Of a stretch of DNA of 60,000 nucleotides, positions 1-11,731 are shown piece by piece; position 1 is the stretch's first letter; each line of letters opens with the position of its first letter. The notes below the pieces were generated by a model, which saw only the letters and a list, made by a program, of their open reading frames with translations, was not told the DNA's origin and ran no database searches. A program made the translations under genes and the position numbers. The DNA comes from Tubulanus polymorphus (taxonomy: Eukaryota; Nemertea; Palaeonemertea; Tubulaniformes; Tubulanidae). Where the stretch lies: positions 10,656,850 through 10,716,849 of the forward strand of contig NC_134029.1 of assembly GCF_964204645.1 (NCBI RefSeq). The letters are read 5' to 3'.

Positions 1-3000
1 AATATTTATGACTTTACATGTTTATAACACAAAATATAATAAGTTAACTAAATCAAAACCAATTGATGAAAATAATGTATCATATTATAAAGAACCAGAT
101 ATTGAAGCATCGAGTTATATTAAACTACCATTTAAAACTAATGCTGTAATAAATGTACAAAATGAAGATGATAAATGTTTTCTATGGGCTATAATAAGTT
201 GTTTACATCCTGCAACTTATAATATTTGTAGATTAACTCATTATAAACCATTTGAAAATAATTATAAGATAGATAAATATCCTGTTATAATTAAAAACAT
301 CCCAAAAATAGAAAGAGATAATAATTTAAGAATAAATGTATTTGATTTAATCAAATTACCAAATACAAAAGGTAATAATATAAAACATTATACATTAGAA
401 CCTTTATACCTATTCAAACGATGTTATAGATATATTATATTATGAGAATCATTATATGTGGATTAAACAAATAGATTTATTTTTTAAATCAGAAAATGAT
501 CACCATGAAATATATCTTTGTAGAAAATGTTTACATAGATTCAGTAATGAAAGTACATTATTAAATCATAAACAATTATGTGAAAATCATGATTATTGTA
601 AATTAGTTTTACCAAATGAAAAAGATAAAATATTAGAATTCAAAAAATATGATTACAAAAATAAAGTACCATTTGTAATATATATGGAGATTTTGAATCA
701 TTAAATAAAGAATTAACTGATCAAGATAGAAAAGAAATATATTATAAAAGAAAGAAATTAAATTCTAATGAAAATTATTATTCTGAAGAACCTCCAAAAA
801 CAAATACTATTAAAAAGATTCATCAATCAGCTGCTGCTTTCGGGTTATATATTAAATCTGATTATCCAGAACTAATTGAAAGTGAATATTATAATTACAG
901 AAATGAAAATGTTATCAATCATTTTTGTGACTTATTAATTGAATATGAAATAAGATTTAGTAAATTATTGAATACAAATATAGAAATTATAATGACAGAA
1001 GAAGATAAAGAAGAATTTGCGTTTGCAGATAAATGTTATTATTGTGAAAAGATATTTAATTATAAAGATAAAAAAGTAAGAGACCATGATCATTGGAATG
1101 GAAAGTTTAGAGGCGCTGCACATGAGAATTGTAACTTACAAGCTAAGAAAATTAACTTTGTACCAGTTATATTTCATAATCTATCAGGATATGATGCACA
1201 TTTATTTATCAAACAGTTATGCCATAAAATAGAAGAAATTAATAATGAAATAGAAAGATTAAATTCAAATAGATCAAAAGATAAAATACCAACTTATAAA
1301 TTTAGAATGTTAGCTAAAACATCTGAGAATTATATATCATTCCAATTTGGTTGCCTAAGATTTATAGATTCATATAGATTTTTAAATAGTTCATTAGATA
1401 ACTTATCAAAATCATTAGTTGATGATGAATTAAGAATATTAAAGCAACACTACCCAAATAATGATGATTTCCAATTAATGAGATATAAAGGCGCAATTCC
1501 ATATTCTTTCTATAAAAATCATAATGATTTTAACAGAACTGAATTATTGAAAGAACAATTCTATGATGAATTAAAAAATGAATATGTTAAAGATGAAGTC
1601 TATAATAGAACATTGAATATTTGGAATCATTTCAAAATAGAAAATCATGGGCAATTAGTAGGATTATATTTAAAATCAGATGTATTATTATTAACTGATA
1701 TATTCGAAAGGTTTAGAGATGTAAACCTAAAATATATTAACATTGATCCATGTCATTGTTATTCATCACCAGGTTTAACATGGGATTGTGGATTAAAATT
1801 TACAGATATAAAAATGGATTTGTTAACAAATATAGATCAATTACTATTATTTGAAAAATCTATAAGAGGAGGAGTTTCAGGTGTATTAGGTGATAGATAT
1901 TCCAATATAAATGATAACCCTGGATATAAGTTATTATATATAGATGCAAATAATTTGTATGGTTGGGCAATGATGGAACCACAACCTTATGGAGTATTTG
2001 AAATAAGTGAAGTTTTACAGAATGAAAATAATGATAAATTTGATTGGAAGAAAAGAATTCTAGATATTGCAGATGATTCAGAGACTGGTTACTTCTTTGT
2101 TGTAGATTTAGAATATCCTGAACATATCAAATTTAAATCTAGAAATCTAGCTTACTGTCCCGAACATAAAACTGTAACTCATGAAGAATTATCAAATTAC
2201 CAAAAAAGAATTAAACCCGAAAATCATATTCATACAGAAAAGTTAATGGTAACTCAGGAAGATAAATATAATTATGTAATACATTATAGAATGTTAAAGT
2301 TTTATCTAAAACAAGGAATGGTTCTAAAAAAAGTACATAGATATATTTCATTCAGCCAATCTAAGTGGTTAGAAAAATATATAGATTTTAACACCAAACA
2401 GAGAACTAAAGCTAAAACCGATTTCGAGAAAGATTTCTTCAAGTTAATGAATAATGCATTCTATGGTAAGACTTGTGAAAATATTAGAAATAGAAATGAT
2501 ATTGAGTTAGTAATGGTAAAAGAATTAGACATTTACAAACATATCCTAAGTTCATTGGTAACAGAATATTTGATGAAAATTTAGCTGCAGTTAAGATGAG
2601 AAGAACATCAATGAAATTTAATAAACCAATCTATGTTGGCGCTTCAGTTTTAGAATTATCAAAATTACTAATGTATGAATTTTATTATAACATATTACAA
2701 CCACTTTTTGGAGAAAAACATATAGAAATATTATATTTTGATACTGACAGTTACATATTAAAGATAAAAACTGATAACATAACTGATGATTTAAAAACAT
2801 TAAAACATCATTTTGATTTTAGTAACTATCCTAAAGATCATGAATTGTTTAGCAATGATAATAAAAAAGTTCCAGGGAAGTCTAAGGATGAATTAGGCGG
2901 TGAAGAAATGATCGAGTTCATAGGTATTAGATCTAAAATGTATTCATATAAAACTAAAGAACATGAATCTAAAAAGTTAAAAGGAATAACCAAAAATGTA

Positions 3001-3273
3001 GTAGAAAAGAATATTCATTTCAAAGATTACATCAATTGTATATTCAATGAAGAAGTTAGAAAACATAAGATGAGATGTTTAAGATCTGAAGATCATGAAA
3101 CGTTTATTGAAGAAATTGAAAAGATAAGTCTAAACCCATTTGATGATAAAAGATATATTTTAGATGATGGAATTCATACAGTTGCATATGGTTGCAATTT
3201 AGATGAATACTTAAAATTTAAAAGAGAAGAAACAAAAGAGAACGAGATAATGAAAAGAATTCTAACGTGTTAA
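1..3273 (+). pseudogene. polB: Protein-primed family-B DNA polymerase, copy A (broken)
   Basis: This would replicate the element's linear DNA from a terminal protein primer. The start lies before base 1. Visible parts, in order, are a C-x2-C zinc finger near 530 (CRKCLHRF), an endonuclease-VII-like Cys/His patch near 1035-1135 (CYYCEK, then DHDH and HENC), the exonuclease block NLSGYDAHL, palm motif A DANNLYGW, motif B NNAFYGKT near 2450, and motif C DTDS near 2740. The C-terminal part runs open to 3273. Compared with copy B I see a 14-bp deletion near 418, a 2-bp insertion near 684 just at the Exo I motif, and a 4-bp deletion near 2513, so three frameshifts. The frame from 686 is open although it has no early ATG. 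This copy keeps the C-terminal region that copy B has lost. Confidence 0.93.
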
Positions 3274-3304
3274 TCAAATTTTAATAAAAATATGTTATTA
3301 AAAT
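3274..3304 (+). promoter_or_regulatory. Early-type upstream motif of the small gene
   Basis: The spacer between PolB and the next gene reads as an AATTTTAATAAAAATATG stretch followed by TTATTAAAATGG. Almost the same string precedes the PolB start codon at 22730-22762 and at 39890-39922 (minus). The other element genes do not have it. They have a T-tract and TAAATG instead. A shared promoter for polymerase and small gene is inferred. Confidence 0.5.
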
Positions 3305-3351
3305 GGAGAGTAAACAAGCGCACAGTGAGAGCAACAAATTATTTCTAGATA

Positions 3352-4618
3352 GTGATACACCGGTCACAATCCTCTCTTTAATCGTTGAATATAAAAACGT
3401 AAAGATCGGTCCCTGGCGAGAGAACGTGTCCGTGCACAAACCTAAATAATTAAACTAAAATGCCGAAATTCTGATTGAATATGATAATAATAAAATAGAT
3501 TTTATTTACCTTGATAATAGTAATATCTCCAGATAACACACAGTCCAATTCCTAACTCTAAACTCCTATTGTACACTACTGTTGGTAACCCGTCTTAATT
3601 CTGGTATTTCAACCCAATCTCAAGTATCTTAACGAGCGTCCCTGGTAGGTCTGCTTTCTCAAGACTGCGGGCCTCTTTTATGGAAAAGATCGGCATTCCT
3701 AGAATGCCGACTCTCCCGTTCGACTTTTGGCAAGGAGCAGCAACCTAGCTGTCATGACGGTTTTGGACATGTAGAATTAGCCTTAATGATTCGCTAATCT
3801 AAAATTATTTGAGAAACTGATTTGCCAAAGTAACTTTTCTTTCCAACCCTCCTGTCATGACGCGCTTTGATTTACTCACTCCTTGCTTATCTTTGTTGAG
3901 AGAGCAGCTATTCTCTACGAGTTACCAACAGACATGTACACCAACAGAAACTTTAGAGAGCTAGTATTGATATTTGCCACAATTAAACTTCCATAAAACT
4001 TAAGCGATTATAAAGGTCTTGTCCTTAATTAACATCCAGGATACTTAATTTAGATATATTTTCAAAACTTAGTTTTCACCTAGATTATGGAACAAACTCA
4101 TCGTTTCTTTTCCAATTAACAATAGTAAACTTTTGATTCAGAAATACAATGTAATTAATTATCAAATCTAAAATCATTCTATACTTATTATACCAATTTC
4201 CATTTATAATTTAACTAATTCTATTATGATACAGGATAAAGCAAAACAACAATGTCTTCCTATACTTCCGGTTCTTCCTTTTATAGAAAGTAGTCGGGAG
4301 TATCAAGAAGTAACAGCGAGATCCCTGCACAAACCACATTATCAAAGCACCTCATTGTTCCGACCCAACCAATTACAGTTCCGTCTATTCTTAAATTTAA
4401 AAATAATTCTGAATGTTTGCCAGATATCGCAGCACAAGAACCGAGAAAGAATTATTTTTGCACCTGGCTGATTTATTGTCAGCGCTGATAGATCAAAGCA
4501 TCAAACAACAACTTGCACACATCGTTTGCTGTCTGATACCCATAAAGAAACCACCAACGCAAACAAAAACCAACATTACAAACATTTTTTAGTTACTACG
4601 GAATCTTGCTGCGGATCA
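3352..4618 (-). repeat. LTR (3' LTR in element orientation)
   Basis: It begins TGATACACCGG and ends GCGGATCA on the plus strand, and matches 8331-9589 almost exactly. It carries 8 extra bases near 4290 (gtcgggag) relative to the other LTR. No purine-rich primer tract is obvious next to it. Confidence 0.9.
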
Positions 4619-6405
4619 TCACTCAATCGTCCCGAAATTTTGAATTTAAACCAACTCGTGAATATCCCGCTGATACCTCTAGAACAAATCCTGAAAAAGA
4701 ACATCAGTAAACAATTCATTATAACGAGTAACTATTTCTTAGAGTTCGACACTACAACGCATATTAAAGTTCATGATATAGTTTATCATAAAACCGCATT
4801 TAAAGTTCCGGATACCCAATCGGAAAAAAGTTCATTCGAGGCCGCTGTCCCCGCACACTAAACACTCGAAAGTTAAGCACAAAACAGTTCACAGTTTGAG
4901 TTTAGAATTTACCGCGAAGTGACGCAACAGCTACCAGACACAACAAGGTACGTCATGGACGGACGAATGACGTCATCCACCGCAGTTCCTCGAAGCGCGT
5001 ACTGCTACGTTGATAGTACGGCAAAACGCATTTATGTTCAGCTGAATACTTGCTCGCTATTCATAGACGCTATAGTACTACGGTTACTATACCGGAGTCT
5101 TTTCTCCACAGTTAATATAGAAACGGAACAGTAATGTATTCGCATCTTACGGCTTGAGCGAACAACATTCCATCGAATGTTAATGTAACTACACGGGAGC
5201 CATCTTGAACACACTCGGCTTTACTCCGCTAAAATGTCTACGGAAATTATCACTTTTCTCCATATTTCGTATCGCATTGGCCAGGTGTCTTTGTCCACCC
5301 TTCATCACTTAAGTTTGTGAGTATATAACAGGTCTTCGAGAGTGACAAACACCACTAACAATGGCCAGAATCGCATGACTTATCATCGAGCATGATTCCA
5401 TCCCGTTGAAACGGCAACGCCCTAGATCGTTGTTGTAGGCTGTATATAGTTGTTCCTTTTTCCTCGTTAATTGACGAATCGGTGAATTAATATCACCCAT
5501 CTCGGCCAGAGCATACCAGTTGCTGGTTTTTCAAACTATCAGTTGCATCGAATAGAGTTTCAGGATACCTCCCAACAAGTCCCCATCTCCATATGGTCAC
5601 TATCAGGGGGATACCCGTCAACATCTATTGCGGTTGACAGAAGAAGGCATTCTTCCATCTTAGTGCTATCGTATCTTCGGCGGTCTCATTCCAACACATC
5701 CGATACGGGTATCCTACAATTAATATCATTATAATACAGAGATTATTCAAACATATCATAACTCCTTCTTTTCTAACTGACAATTAATGACATCCATTCA
5801 GACTACAGATAATAAACCCTAGAGACTAGTGATATTTCAGCAAAAAAAAAAAACCAATATCACGACAATCAAGCTATTATTCACTTTTATTTATAGTTGT
5901 CTTTATCTCCTGTATTAGATTAAACCCAGATCAGGAGTTAACTCATTGGCAACAATGCGTTATATATACTTCAGTTTTACAACACTTAAGTAATTATATT
6001 TCGATAACTTACTGAAGAGACGCTTACCGTATACAATTCATAATTTTCAATAGGACGTATGCATCTTGATCCAAACTCTAAATAATTCGATTATACTTAC
6101 AAATTTTGTCTGACGTCTGAGGGTCTTCCACATGTGTGATAGACACCTCCGGTGGCCGAGGAAGCTGTCCTGACTTCGCCTCTGTTTTGAGTGATCGGTC
6201 AAGTGACCATCCATCTTTCCACGAATCACTACGACACGTATCTTCAAAGAGGGTGACGTGTCGTGACGTAGGGTTCGTGACTCGAAGCCTATGCCTTGAT
6301 GGCATGACGCTAACAACTGACCTTGCGCTCATGAGATCACGCATTCTCAAATCATGTACAGGCTCAAAGGCTGCAATCGATGACTGAGACTTGTCAATTA
6401 ACCAC
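4619..6405. other. Retrotransposon interior without a recognisable gene
   Basis: This corresponds to the downstream part of the element (minus-strand sense), where pol would normally lie. Short open frames exist on both strands but none shows a protease, reverse transcriptase (YxDD), RNase H or integrase motif. I could not identify a function. Confidence 0.55.
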
Positions 6406-7732
6406 TTACGGTCTACGGTTACAGTTCCCCTCAGGTTCAAAATAAAGAGAAAATGAGTCAGCTAGCATGTTGCCCTGATCAAATGACATGTCGAATATAT
6501 CATCCCTATCGTCCTCAAAATAATCATCAACATCATCAAAAATGTAATCGTCAATTACTGGACTGTCATCATCATAACTATGACAACCCGAATATGTGTC
6601 ATCCCACCAATAATCACTCCTTATTAACGAGTCCGGCGAGGGCTCAGTTGACCATTCATTGCGCGACCCCACCCTTATCGGTCCATAGGATGAGGTCTCC
6701 GGTCGTTTCCCTGACCAAATGTTCGATTAGCCCCTTGGGAGCCACGCCCAATATTCTGTGGCCGAAACTGACCCCTACTAGCATTTTGGGGACGGCGATT
6801 ATCACGCTGAAATGCGTCCCGGTTTGGTGACCTTTGTTGGTCGTAACGCCACGTCGGGCAATTCCTGGCGTAATGACCAGGAGCGTGACATTGAAAGCAC
6901 ACCACCTGGCCATCCTGTGACCTTTGTAACGGGCGGCTTCCCTATAAAATGTGGCTCTATCATTCCGCTGAGTACGGGTAGACTTCTGGATGTCCATAAT
7001 TTGGCGGAACATGTTCCGTAATTCAGCCATAACGTCACCCATCGCTTTATTTGGTTCGGTCCCAATTTGCGATACCTTGGGAGACGACAGAGCTTTACGT
7101 TGTTCGATATGCTCCGCCATTCTGGCTGCCTCCCATGCATCCCTAAATGTCGTCGGACGCTGTGACAACAGGTAGACAGAGATGTCAGGGCGTGAGTTGT
7201 TAATTAGTAACATCTTTTTCTGGTGGTCCGAAAATTTCAAACTCGAGGCCACACGATCAATCTCTTCCGCAAACCTATCGACCGGTTGTGTCTCCCCCTG
7301 TCGCATCGTCGTCAAAGCCGACTCCTTGACCAAAGCCCACGAGGTGGGGCTAAATTGCGCGCAAAACGCACGGACAATATTTTCCCAGGGAGTGACAACT
7401 TTGCCACCGGTCGCATCGGTTCCCTGATCAATTCGAAGATCATTAAATAAGATTAGGGCCGGGCCAGCCAAAAACCAATACAACTGTTTCTTTTTAGCGT
7501 CATCGTTCCAACCCCTTAGATCGGCCAAACGGTCAAATCCTTTGAACCAATCAGAGACGCACTGGTCGTCTCGTCCCGTAAATTTAGGGAGCAAAGAGAA
7601 ATTCATGAACGCCGTGGCTGTGTCCACCTGTTCGCGAAGGCCAGAGAGGGCCTGCAGAACAGTGTCGTTGCTTACAGCGGATCGTTCCCGTGAGCCACCC
7701 GCACCGTACGTCGTCTCCCCTCCAGTCGACAT
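6406..7732 (-). pseudogene. Ty3/Gypsy-like Gag with CCHC zinc knuckle (frameshifted)
   Basis: The main frame starts at ATG 7732. It contains a retrotransposon Gag-like helical region (residues about 45-200, with WFKGFDRLADLRGW and the later FCAQFSP and RPTTFRDAWEAARMAEHIEQ). Near 6910 the coding potential moves to another frame, where a CCHC zinc knuckle CFQCHAPGHYARNC and an Arg/Asn/Gly-rich tail follow down to a stop at 6675. After that stop the same frame stays open to 6406 with a strongly acidic stretch (DDYIFDDVDDYFEDD). Gag would package the element's RNA. The nucleic-acid-binding knuckle supports the call. Whether the shift is a mutation or programmed cannot be told here. Confidence 0.78.
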
Positions 7733-7802
7733 TGTATATCTTTAAACGAATACTAATCTAAAATAACATTTTTAAAAATTTCCAACCCAAAAAATAGATG
7801 TA

Positions 7803-8160
7803 GGTTCGATTCCCCATCCTGGCTGGACGGTTTTGGCAATTCACAAGGTGGAGGGTTCGAACCCCTCAATGGCTGTAGTGCAGCCCCATCGGTGTCGACC
7901 TGCATGGCGAGTAGGTTAGAATCCCACAGAGGTCCCTGACACTCCTCCGGTATTACACATGAGCGTGCAGTGGTGGGTTCGAATCCCACGACGGCTCTCG
8001 AAGTTCCTCCGGAATCTCAAATGGTCGTGCACTTCGCGGGTTCGAATCCCGCAATGTCTCAACAGGGACGACCGGAGTTGGCAGTGGGTTCGAATCCCAC
8101 AATGGTTCCCGAAACTCCACCGGAATTTCAAATGGTTTCGTTTGATGTGGGTTCGACTCC
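7803..8160 (+). repeat. Array of seven tRNA T-arm/B-box-like motifs
   Basis: GGTTCGAATCC-like 11-mers occur at 7803, 7854, 7914 (variant GGTTAGAATCC), 7976, 8039, 8087 and 8150, mostly preceded by a few G and followed by CCAC or CCGC so that each can form a short T-arm-like hairpin. The array fills the leader between the LTR and Gag. The motif matches the pol III B-box consensus (GGTTCGANTCC), but no complete cloverleaf was found around any of them. Confidence 0.7.
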
Positions 8161-8330
8161 CACAGTAGCTTTTCGAATGGCGGGCTGGTTGTAGCGCGGC
8201 GCTTCTTAGAAAATGCGTTCTTCGCACCACAATGTGAGCATATAAAAATGTGTACCATTTGAACAACAATTAATTACTAATGCAAAAGTTTCCGGCACAA
8301 CTGAACTAAACATTAGGGTTTCGGTACCAG

Positions 8331-9589
8331 TGATACACCGGTCACAATCCTCTCTTTAATCGTTGAATATAAAAACGTAAAGATCGGTCCCTGGCGAGAG
8401 AACGTGTCCGTGCACAAACCCAAATAATTAAACTAAAATGCCGAAATTCTGATTGAATATGATAAAAATAAAATAGATTTTATTTACCTTGATAATAGTA
8501 ATATCTCCAGATAACACACAGTCCAATTCCTAACTCTAAACTCCTATTGTACACTACTGTTGGTAACCCGTCTCAATTCTGGTATTTCAACCCAATCTCA
8601 AGTATCTTAACGAGCGTCCCTGGTAGGTCTGCTTTCTCAAGACTGCGGGCCTCTTTTATGGAAAAGATCGGCATTCCTAGAATGCCGACTCTCCCGTTCG
8701 ACTTTTGGCAAGGAGCAGCAACCTAGCTGTCATGACGGTTTTGGACATGTAGAATTAGCCTTAATGATTCGCTAATCTAAAATTACTTGAGAAACTGATT
8801 TGCCAAAGTAACTTTTCTTTCCAACCCTCCTGTCATGACGCGCTTTGATTTACTCACTCCTTGCTTATCTTTGTTGAGAGAGCAGCTATTCTCTACGAGT
8901 TACCAACAGACATGTACACCAACAGAAACTTTAGAGAGCTAGTATTGATATTTGCCACAATTAAACTTCCATAAAACTTAAGCGATTATAAAGGTCTTGT
9001 CTTTAATTAACATCCAGGATACTTAATTTAGATATATTTTCAAAACTTAGTTTTCACCTAGATTATGGAACAAACTCATCGTTTCTTTTCCAATTAACAA
9101 TAGTAAACTTTTGATTCAGAAATACAATGTAATTAATTATCAAATCTAAAATCATTCTATACTTATTATACCAATTTTCATTTATAATTTAACTAATTCT
9201 ATTATGATACAGGATAAAGCAAAACAACAATGTCTTCCTATACTTCCGGTTCTTCCTTTTATAGAAAGTAGTATCAAGAAGTAACAGCGAGATCCCTGCA
9301 CAAACCACATTATCAAAGCACCTCATTGTACCGACCCAACCAATTACAGTTCCGTCTATTCTTAAATTTAAAAATAATTCTGAATGTTTGCCAGATATGT
9401 CAGCACAAGAACCGAGAAAGAATTATTTTTGCACCTGGCTGATTTATTGTCAGCGCTGATAGATCAAAGCATCAAACAACAACTTGCACACATCGTTTGC
9501 TGTCTGATACCCATAAAGAAACCACCAACGCAAACAAAAACCAACATTACAAACATTTTTTAGTTACTACGGAATCTTGCTGCGGATCA
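8331..9589 (-). repeat. LTR (5' LTR in element orientation)
   Basis: This is a direct repeat of 3352-4618. In element orientation it begins TGATCCGC and ends GTATCA. The candidate primer binding site follows after one base. The flanking target duplication ATAG is at 9590-9593. Confidence 0.9.
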
Positions 9590-9914
9590 ATAGAATTAAA
9601 GATATAACAAATGTAAAATCTGTAGATTATAAATTCAAAAAGTTAACAGAATTAACAATCCATAAGAAATATCTAATTACAAATATTGATACAGTTACTA
9701 ATAACTATGGAGATAAATTAGTTATACACTTAGAATATGAAGGATTAAAAGGAAATACACATAAATTCAGAACTTATTTACCGGATAGATTTCATAGATT
9801 ATCCAGTGAAGATCTAGAAGAATTATGTTCTGGAGATTTCTATTTCGTATACAAAGGTAAGAATGAAAAAGGGCACCATGAAATAGATTTCGAATAAGAA
9901 AATATGTAAAATAA

Positions 9915-10674
9915 ATGGCGGAATTAAAAGAATACAGAATATTTGTTGATTCTAGAAGGCTTACAAATTATAAATCTCATAATTTACTAGTACAATAAGA
10001 TAGAGAATTCAAGAATTGTGTAGATTTAAAATTAGTTAATATAAGTTTATGTAATTCTTTTTATAATATAACGGATAAAACTATTGAAGATAATACTTTT
10101 TAAATTCATATTGGAAATATAGATAAATGGTTTCATATAATTTTAAAACCAGGATTATATAATTTAGATACATTAGCTCAAGAAAATTAATCGAAGAGCC
10201 CGGTTGAAAATTAGAAGAGATGATAAATTTTTAATTAGATTTATAAAAAGTGATAGCACAAATAAAATTAAAATAAAGGTATATGATGAAAGTCAACATG
10301 CATTTATGGTAAAAAAACCCATAGCTAAACTGTTAGGAATTGTACCAGATACTGTTACAGGAAACATAGATGGTAATTCAAATATAATACCTTTTACACA
10401 CTTTTATATTTATTGCAATTTAATCGAGCCTACAAAAACATTCGAAGCAACTAAAGATATAACTTGTAATTCTGGTTTACTAAACATTTTACCATTGAAG
10501 AATGTTAAAGAATTTGGAACGCAAATAAATTATAATTTAACTGAATGTGATTTCAAACCTTGTATTCCACATTTCAATAATTTTAAATTAGAAATAAGAA
10601 ATCATAATGGTTATTTAATTGATTTGAATAACTTTCCTGTGATATATGAATTAGTTATAAGATGTAGAGAGTAA
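9915..10674 (+). pseudogene. Penton-like minor capsid candidate, copy A (broken)
   Basis: This is the counterpart of the intact 251-aa gene at 35858-35103. The start context is ATAAATGG. In-frame stops lie at 9996-9998 and 10101-10103, and a frameshift occurs near 10190. From 10204 to 10674 the frame is open and carries the conserved C-terminal part ending near NHNGYLIDLNNFPVIYELVI. Function is argued under copy B. Confidence 0.75.
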
Positions 10675-10690
10675 TTTTTTCACTATGTAA

Positions 10691-11047
10691 ATGAATATAA
10701 CTGTTGGGCCGAGCATATGTTTTGGATTTGATTTTAAACGTGAGAAAGAAATGAAATTTAACATTAATGATGTAATTACACATATCAAAAATATTACATT
10801 TTCTAATGAAACAACATTTAAGTATGAAACAACAATAGATAAAGAAACTTTAGATGTAGAAAAGATTACTAATTTAATTAGAGAATCTTTAAGATTTTAT
10901 GAATTAGATGAAGATTTTATCATCGATGATATTAAAAAAATAATAATTGAAATATATACAAATGAAACTAGTAATGAAATAAATGTTGAATTAATCATAA
11001 ATAAGATAACTAAATATTTTGATGATAGTAATTTTTTTGATAAATAA
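10691..11047 (+). CDS. 118-aa Polinton protein of unknown function
   Basis: This is a short acidic protein, rich in Asn, Glu, Ile and Lys and predicted mainly helical, with no membrane segment. It starts at a TAAATG context 16 bases after the penton-like gene, and its stop TAA (11045-11047) is part of the next gene's TAAATG start. The copy B version (35086-34726) is broken, so this is the intact reference. I recognise no domain. Its place in the structural-gene block suggests a virion or assembly role, which is inference only. Confidence 0.65.
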   Translation: MNITVGPSICFGFDFKREKEMKFNINDVITHIKNITFSNETTFKYETTIDKETLDVEKITNLIRESLRFYELDEDFIIDDIKKIIIEIYTNETSNEINVELIINKITKYFDDSNFFDK

Positions 11048-11269
11048 ATGAGTGATAATAAGTGGATAATAACTGGATTATATAATGGAGCATTACTATC
11101 AGTTGGAACCGTTGGTTATTCAATGGTATTAAAAAAAGTATTTAAAATGGGAAGTGTTAATGTTGATAGATTTGATATAAATGATATTTTAAAATTAACG
11201 TTAGCAGTTACTTTATCTAATTTAACTATTGATTATTTAGAAAAACAAAAATATATTCCTCCCATATAA
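11048..11269 (+). CDS. 73-aa small membrane protein
   Basis: Two hydrophobic stretches (about residues 7-27, IITGLYNGALLSVGTVGY, and 48-60, LKLTLAVTLSNL) flank a basic/acidic linker, and the protein ends in KYIPPI. It is almost identical to the copy B protein at 34725-34504. The start codon follows directly on the previous stop. Conservation between two otherwise decayed copies supports a real gene. Function is unknown. Small hydrophobic proteins are common next to capsid genes in Polinton-like elements. Confidence 0.68.
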   Translation: MSDNKWIITGLYNGALLSVGTVGYSMVLKKVFKMGSVNVDRFDINDILKLTLAVTLSNLTIDYLEKQKYIPPI

Positions 11270-11293
11270 ATACATAATTATTTTACTATATAA

Positions 11294-11711
11294 ATGGCTT
11301 CTGCAATTATAACTATTATAGGATCGGCAATTGTTAACGCTTTAGCATTTACTGGTGGTGGTTATTTATTTAAGCATATTGATAAAAATGGGTCATTAAC
11401 AGAACAAAAAAGACATAACTTAGCATTAGAAAAATAAAGCAGCGGAAGAATATAGAGAAAAGAGGCAAAACTATATGGATTACATCAATAAAGAATTATA
11501 TGATCAGAAGATTTCACATAGAGATTTTCAATCAGTTGATGATGCAATGAGTTTATATAACGCGGTAACAAATAAAGAAAAATTACATCTACATAAACTT
11601 AATTCATCAGATTATTATACCCCAAGTAAAGACCAACAGAAATATGAAATAATATGGATTTTAGGTGGAACAGTTATTGTTATATTTGTTGCTTATAAGT
11701 GTACTAATTAG
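11294..11711 (+). pseudogene. 140-aa two-TM protein, copy A (frameshifted)
   Basis: The gene starts at TAAATG (ATG 11294) with a hydrophobic N-terminus (ASAIITIIGSAIVNALAF). A 4-bp deletion near 11436 relative to copy B shifts the frame into a stop. The downstream part (11475-11711) remains open with the C-terminal hydrophobic segment IIWILGGTVIVIFVAY. The intact form is at 34479-34057. Confidence 0.75.
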
Positions 11712-11731
11712 TAATTTTTTTTGCTAAATAA

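Larger units (their letters stand above)
3352..9589 (-). mobile_element. Gag-only LTR retrotransposon nested in Polinton copy A
   Basis: Two nearly identical direct repeats (3352-4618 and 8331-9589) with TG...CA ends flank about 3.7 kb. The target duplication is ATAG (3348-3351 and 9590-9593), and removing the element restores the reading frame of the interrupted gene. Only a Gag-like ORF is recognisable inside, on the minus strand. No reverse transcriptase, RNase H or integrase motif was found, so the element looks non-autonomous. About ten substitutions and one 8-bp indel between the LTRs suggest a fairly recent insertion. A candidate primer binding site beginning TGGTACCGAAACCC lies one base after the element's 5' LTR, at 8329-8312 on the minus strand. 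Confidence 0.88.
3302..9897 (+). pseudogene. Small basic Polinton protein (possible OB-fold ssDNA-binding), split by a retrotransposon
   Basis: The gene starts at ATG 3302, runs 16 codons, is interrupted by the LTR element at 3352-9589, and resumes at 9594 in the same frame to the stop at 9897. Apart from the insertion and its 4-bp target duplication the reading frame is open, so it was probably intact before the insertion. The product is about 117 residues, rich in Lys and Glu, with the core TNIDTVTNNYGDKLVIHLEY followed by FRTYLPDRFHRL. A short beta-rich protein directly after the polymerase would fit a single-stranded DNA-binding protein, but that is inference from size, position and pattern. 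In copy B the same protein is fused in frame to the end of PolB by a deletion. Confidence 0.6.

Noticed and set aside
968-2584. Separate polymerase gene starting at 968
   Set aside because: The frame is open back to 686 and aligns with copy B's single polymerase frame, so it is part of one broken gene.
4226-5134. Plus-strand open frames in and after the LTR as genes
   Set aside because: The element's sense strand is minus, part of each frame is LTR, and no domain is visible.
5309-5500. Minus-strand 63-codon frame as part of pol
   Set aside because: There is no reverse transcriptase, protease or integrase motif, and length and composition are as expected by chance.
7803-8160. A cluster of tRNA genes
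   Set aside because: Only the T-arm/B-box part recurs. None of the units has an A-box or cloverleaf at the right distance.
7953-8269. Open frames with repeated SNP and WDSNP-type peptides over the B-box array
   Set aside because: They exist on both strands and simply translate the repeated DNA motif.
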